From: an uncultured Muribaculaceae bacterium
GTDB taxonomy: Bacteria > Bacteroidota > Bacteroidia > Bacteroidales > Muribaculaceae
Direction of reading: 5' to 3'
Length of the DNA: 8,610 bases
NCBI GenBank assembly: GCA_910577355.1
Contig: CAJTMY010000063.1
Location: 1-8,610, forward strand
The translations under genes and the position numbers were made by a program. Positions 6,959 through 8,610 of this stretch are shown here, piece after piece. The notes beneath the pieces are model-generated. The model saw nothing but the letters and a program-made list of their open reading frames with translations. It made no database searches and was not told the DNA's origin. Position 1 is the first letter of the stretch, and each line of letters begins with the position of its first letter.

Positions 6959-8352
6959 GCACCATATGTGCCATATCCACCCCTCCAGGACGCGGCGGCA
7001 TAGCAGTCATCCGGGTAAGCGGACCAGCCGCCATAGACATCGTGCAGAAAATATGGAAAGGCAAACCCCTCACCCGGGCCACATCACATACCGCACACCT
7101 CGGCACCATAATTGATGCCGACGGCGCACCCCTCGACACAGCCGTTGCCACAATATTCCGCCAACCGACATCCTTTACCGGAGAAAATATAGTGGAGATA
7201 TCCGTACACGGCTCAACATACATACAGCAACAACTGCTCCATTCACTACTCACCGCCGGCTGCGTAATGGCAGACCCCGGTGAATTCACCCGCCGGGCAT
7301 TCACCAACGGGCGCCTCGACCTCGCCGAAGCCGAGGCTGTGGCCGACATGATATCCGCCTCATCCAAAGCAGCCCACCGCCTCGCCATCGCCCAACTGAA
7401 AGGACGCTTCTCGACACATATCAACCATCTCCGCGAACAACTCATCGAGATCGCCTCACTGCTCGAACTCGAACTCGACTTCTCGGAAGAAGACGTAACC
7501 TTCGCCGATCGCAGACAGCTACGCACTATCGCCGAAAATATCCTCGCTACAGTAAACCGCCTCGCATCAACATTCGCATCAGGCAGAGCAATACACGACG
7601 GAATCCCTGTCGCCATAGTAGGCCAACCCAACGCAGGCAAATCAAGTCTGCTCAACGCCCTGCTAAACAGCGAACGCGCCATTGTAAGCGACATACCCGG
7701 CACAACACGCGACACCGTAGAAGACACCCTCGACATCAACGGCCACATAATCCGCCTCATAGACACAGCCGGAATACGCCATACCGACGACCCCATAGAA
7801 AACCTCGGAATACAACGAGCTCTCAACCAAGCAGCCCTCGCACACATCACGATACTGCTCACCACACCGCAGGAAATCGCCACAGGCAGCGCAACTTCCA
7901 TCGCCAGCCATGTCCGAGAGCACCTTGCGCCCAATACATCACTCATCATCGCCATAAACAAATCCGACACCGTCTCACCCCACGACATCACAGACCTCAT
8001 CTCCCAAGCCCCGATAGCCGACTCCACGATTGCCATATCAGCAAAGACAGGCTCCAACATAGACACCCTCACACAGAACATCATAAACATCGCCACCGCC
8101 GGACTTCCTGCCGACGAAAGCCTCATCGTGACCAACGCACGCCACCACGCCGCACTCACACAAGCATCCCATGCCCTCTCCGCCCTGCTTACCGGTCTCG
8201 GCAGATCATCCAGCGACGAAGCCATCCTTACGACCGACCTCCTGGCAGAACACCTCCGCGAAGCAATCCACAGCCTCGCCAACATCACCGGCGACATCAC
8301 CACCGACACCCTCCTATCCACCATATTCTCAAAATTCTGCGTCGGCAAGTAG
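6946..8352 (+). CDS. mnmE: tRNA uridine-5-carboxymethylaminomethyl modification GTPase MnmE
   Basis: 468 aa, near the usual ~455-465. With MnmG, this GTPase makes (c)mnm5U at wobble uridine-34 in the cytoplasm. The start motif ISTPPGRGGIAVIRVSG (10-26) and GEFTRRAFTNGRLDLAEAEA (112-131) mark the formyl-THF-binding and helical domains. The G domain is intact: G1 GQPNAGKSS (226-234; N229 matches the K+-binding Asn226 of E. coli), TTRD (253-256), DTAG (273-276), E285 (equivalent to the catalytic Glu282), NKSD (338-341) and SAKTG (365-369). The C-terminus is FCVGK, the family FC(I/V)GK end, with C465. The frame stays open upstream to 6643 inside the nuclease gene, but homology begins exactly at this ATG. 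The 13-base overlap suggests coupling. Codons are strongly C-rich and G-poor on this strand compared with mgtC and the antiporter. Confidence 0.97.
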   Translation: MEQISTICAISTPPGRGGIAVIRVSGPAAIDIVQKIWKGKPLTRATSHTAHLGTIIDADGAPLDTAVATIFRQPTSFTGENIVEISVHGSTYIQQQLLHSLLTAGCVMADPGEFTRRAFTNGRLDLAEAEAVADMISASSKAAHRLAIAQLKGRFSTHINHLREQLIEIASLLELELDFSEEDVTFADRRQLRTIAENILATVNRLASTFASGRAIHDGIPVAIVGQPNAGKSSLLNALLNSERAIVSDIPGTTRDTVEDTLDINGHIIRLIDTAGIRHTDDPIENLGIQRALNQAALAHITILLTTPQEIATGSATSIASHVREHLAPNTSLIIAINKSDTVSPHDITDLISQAPIADSTIAISAKTGSNIDTLTQNIINIATAGLPADESLIVTNARHHAALTQASHALSALLTGLGRSSSDEAILTTDLLAEHLREAIHSLANITGDITTDTLLSTIFSKFCVGK

Positions 8353-8394
8353 ATAATTATCTATAAATCATATAATTAGCCAACAAATAATGCG

Positions 8395-8421
8395 AAGCGC
8401 CTCTTTTCGGGGGCGTTTTTT
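8395..8421 (+). terminator. Intrinsic terminator after mnmE
   Basis: The terminator begins 42 bases after the mnmE stop. AAGCGCCTC pairs with GGGGCGTTT around the loop TTTTCG: nine pairs, including G·U at 8397/8416 and U·G at 8402/8411. The T6 run (8416-8421) forms the base of the stem and the tail. It is the only strong terminator shape I see on the plus strand after the start of the gene cluster, so it probably ends that transcript. The pairing AAGCGCC/GGCGTTT, with an A-rich stretch upstream (ATAATTAGCCAACAAATAA), is less suited to the opposite strand. Confidence 0.8.
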
Positions 8422-8428
8422 GTTAGCC

Positions 8429-8474
8429 ATTTTTGCCGATTTTTGTGCATTTTGGTCGATTTTAGCGAGATTTT
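8429..8474 (+). repeat. Helically phased T-tracts (five degenerate ATTTTnG units of ~10 bp)
   Basis: Five copies of an ATTTT core start at 8429, 8439, 8449, 8459 and 8470, so spacings are 10, 10, 10 and 11 bases. The units read ATTTTTGCCG, ATTTTTGTGC, ATTTTGGTCG, ATTTTAGCGA and ATTTTGTACC. T-tracts of four or five repeated in phase with the helix are the known sequence basis of intrinsically bent DNA. The spacers are not conserved, so the phasing rather than the sequence appears to be the constant part. The period is not a multiple of three, which argues against a coding origin. Confidence 0.75.
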
Positions 8475-8494
8475 GTACCGCGATTGTACCGTGA
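8473..8494 (+). repeat. Tandem 11-base direct repeat, TTGTACCG core
   Basis: TTGTACCGCGA (8473-8483) is followed at once by TTGTACCGTGA (8484-8494), with 10 of 11 positions identical. The first copy overlaps the last phased T-tract. GTAC is itself a palindrome, so each unit could be a half-site for a protein binding the same helix face one turn apart. Repeats of this size near the end of a target gene resemble regulator or recombinase binding sites, but nothing in the window names the protein. Confidence 0.65.
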
Positions 8495-8503
8495 ATCCGA
8501 GTT

Positions 8504-8530
8504 TTCACAAGCCTCATAGGAGGTTGTGGA
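8504..8530. other. Bulged hairpin containing AGGAGG
   Basis: TTCACAA and CCTC (with a single bulged G8511 between them) pair with GAGG and TTGTGGA around the 4-base loop ATAG: 11 pairs including one T·G. The 3' arm and loop carry AGGAGG (8518-8523), which sits 11 bases before an ATG at 8535 that opens only a 7-codon frame. No T-run follows, so it is not an intrinsic terminator. It could be an RNA fold in a leader or a protein-binding inverted repeat; the sequence does not decide. Confidence 0.45.
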
Positions 8531-8542
8531 CGATATGGCACA

Positions 8543-8557
8543 CAGTGACACACACTG
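8543..8557. repeat. Short inverted repeat CAGTG-ACACA-CACTG
   Basis: Two perfect 5-base arms flank a 5-base centre inside a CA-rich stretch. The size suits a dimeric regulator operator, but at this length it may also arise by chance in low-complexity DNA. Confidence 0.3.
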
Positions 8558-8610
8558 ACTGGAAAAACTCAATTAAATTAACCCCGTCGTGGTCAAAGAA
8601 ACTGCCCCCC

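Noticed and set aside
6798..8348. Long minus-strand frame (516 codons) antisense to mnmE
   Set aside because: MnmE is unmistakable on the plus strand. The antisense frame follows from its C-rich codon use, and its product is Ser/Arg/Met-rich without recognisable domains.
8368..8553. Minus-strand 61-codon frame at the right end
   Set aside because: It runs through the terminator and the 10-base phased tract, which is not a codon multiple, and starts with GTG inside CA-rich DNA.
8535..8558. Seven-codon frame MAHSDTH after AGGAGG
   Set aside because: It is too short to support alone, and Bacteroidetes starts rarely depend on such a site. It is mentioned only as part of the hairpin observation.
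8422..8610. Replication-origin reading of the AT-rich, repeat-bearing right end
   Set aside because: Only one weak DnaA-box resemblance (TGTGGACGA near 8525-8534) is visible, no dnaA or dnaN is nearby, and the strand skew changes near 5500 in the sense of a terminus.
1..8610. CRISPR array, insertion sequence or toxin-antitoxin pair
   Set aside because: I found no regular repeat-spacer series, transposase motif, terminal inverted repeats or small paired genes on either strand.

Overview
The window looks like chromosomal DNA of a Bacteroidales bacterium, possibly from a Muribaculaceae-like lineage. The reasons are promoter-like TAnnTTTG boxes, AT-rich leaders without Shine-Dalgarno sequences, heavy use of ATA for isoleucine, and protein families whose closest recalled relatives are in Bacteroidetes (the ~390-residue PurM form and the DUF3332 lipoprotein). 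The genus is inference; no rRNA or marker gene in the window settles it.

Layout. On the minus strand at the left edge is a tRNA-Pro(UGG) gene with its own -7 box and an intrinsic terminator. Diverging from it, on the plus strand, are seven genes packed from 402 to 8352 with gaps of 32 bases or less: a membrane-anchored coiled-coil protein of unknown function (326 aa), an MgtC/SapB-family membrane protein (236 aa), a Kef-like cation:proton antiporter with a duplicated C-terminal RCK_C-like domain (730 aa), PurM/AIR synthase (391 aa), a DUF3332 lipoprotein (183 aa), a membrane-anchored DRGH-type DNA/RNA non-specific endonuclease (291 aa), and the tRNA-modifying GTPase MnmE (468 aa). The last three are joined by a 1-base and a 13-base overlap. 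An intrinsic terminator at 8395-8421 closes the run. One recognisable promoter and one recognisable terminator bound the whole ~8 kb, so it may be a single long transcription unit or two or three overlapping ones.

How the genes may work together. The first three form an envelope and ion-homeostasis group: a coiled-coil membrane protein, MgtC (linked in other bacteria to low-Mg2+ growth and control of membrane energetics) and a cation/H+ antiporter. PurM makes AIR in purine synthesis. DUF3332, the nuclease and MnmE are translationally linked but have no obvious common pathway.

The right end (8422-8610) has no convincing gene but is structurally rich: five T-tracts spaced 10, 10, 10 and 11 bases apart (a curved-DNA signature), an 11-base tandem repeat built on TTGTACCG, a bulged hairpin and a small inverted repeat. 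It lies directly after the 3' end of mnmE, a known integration target in other bacteria. This is the part I would look at first. The core genes look ordinary, and I see no clear evidence of a new defence or mobile system inside the window.
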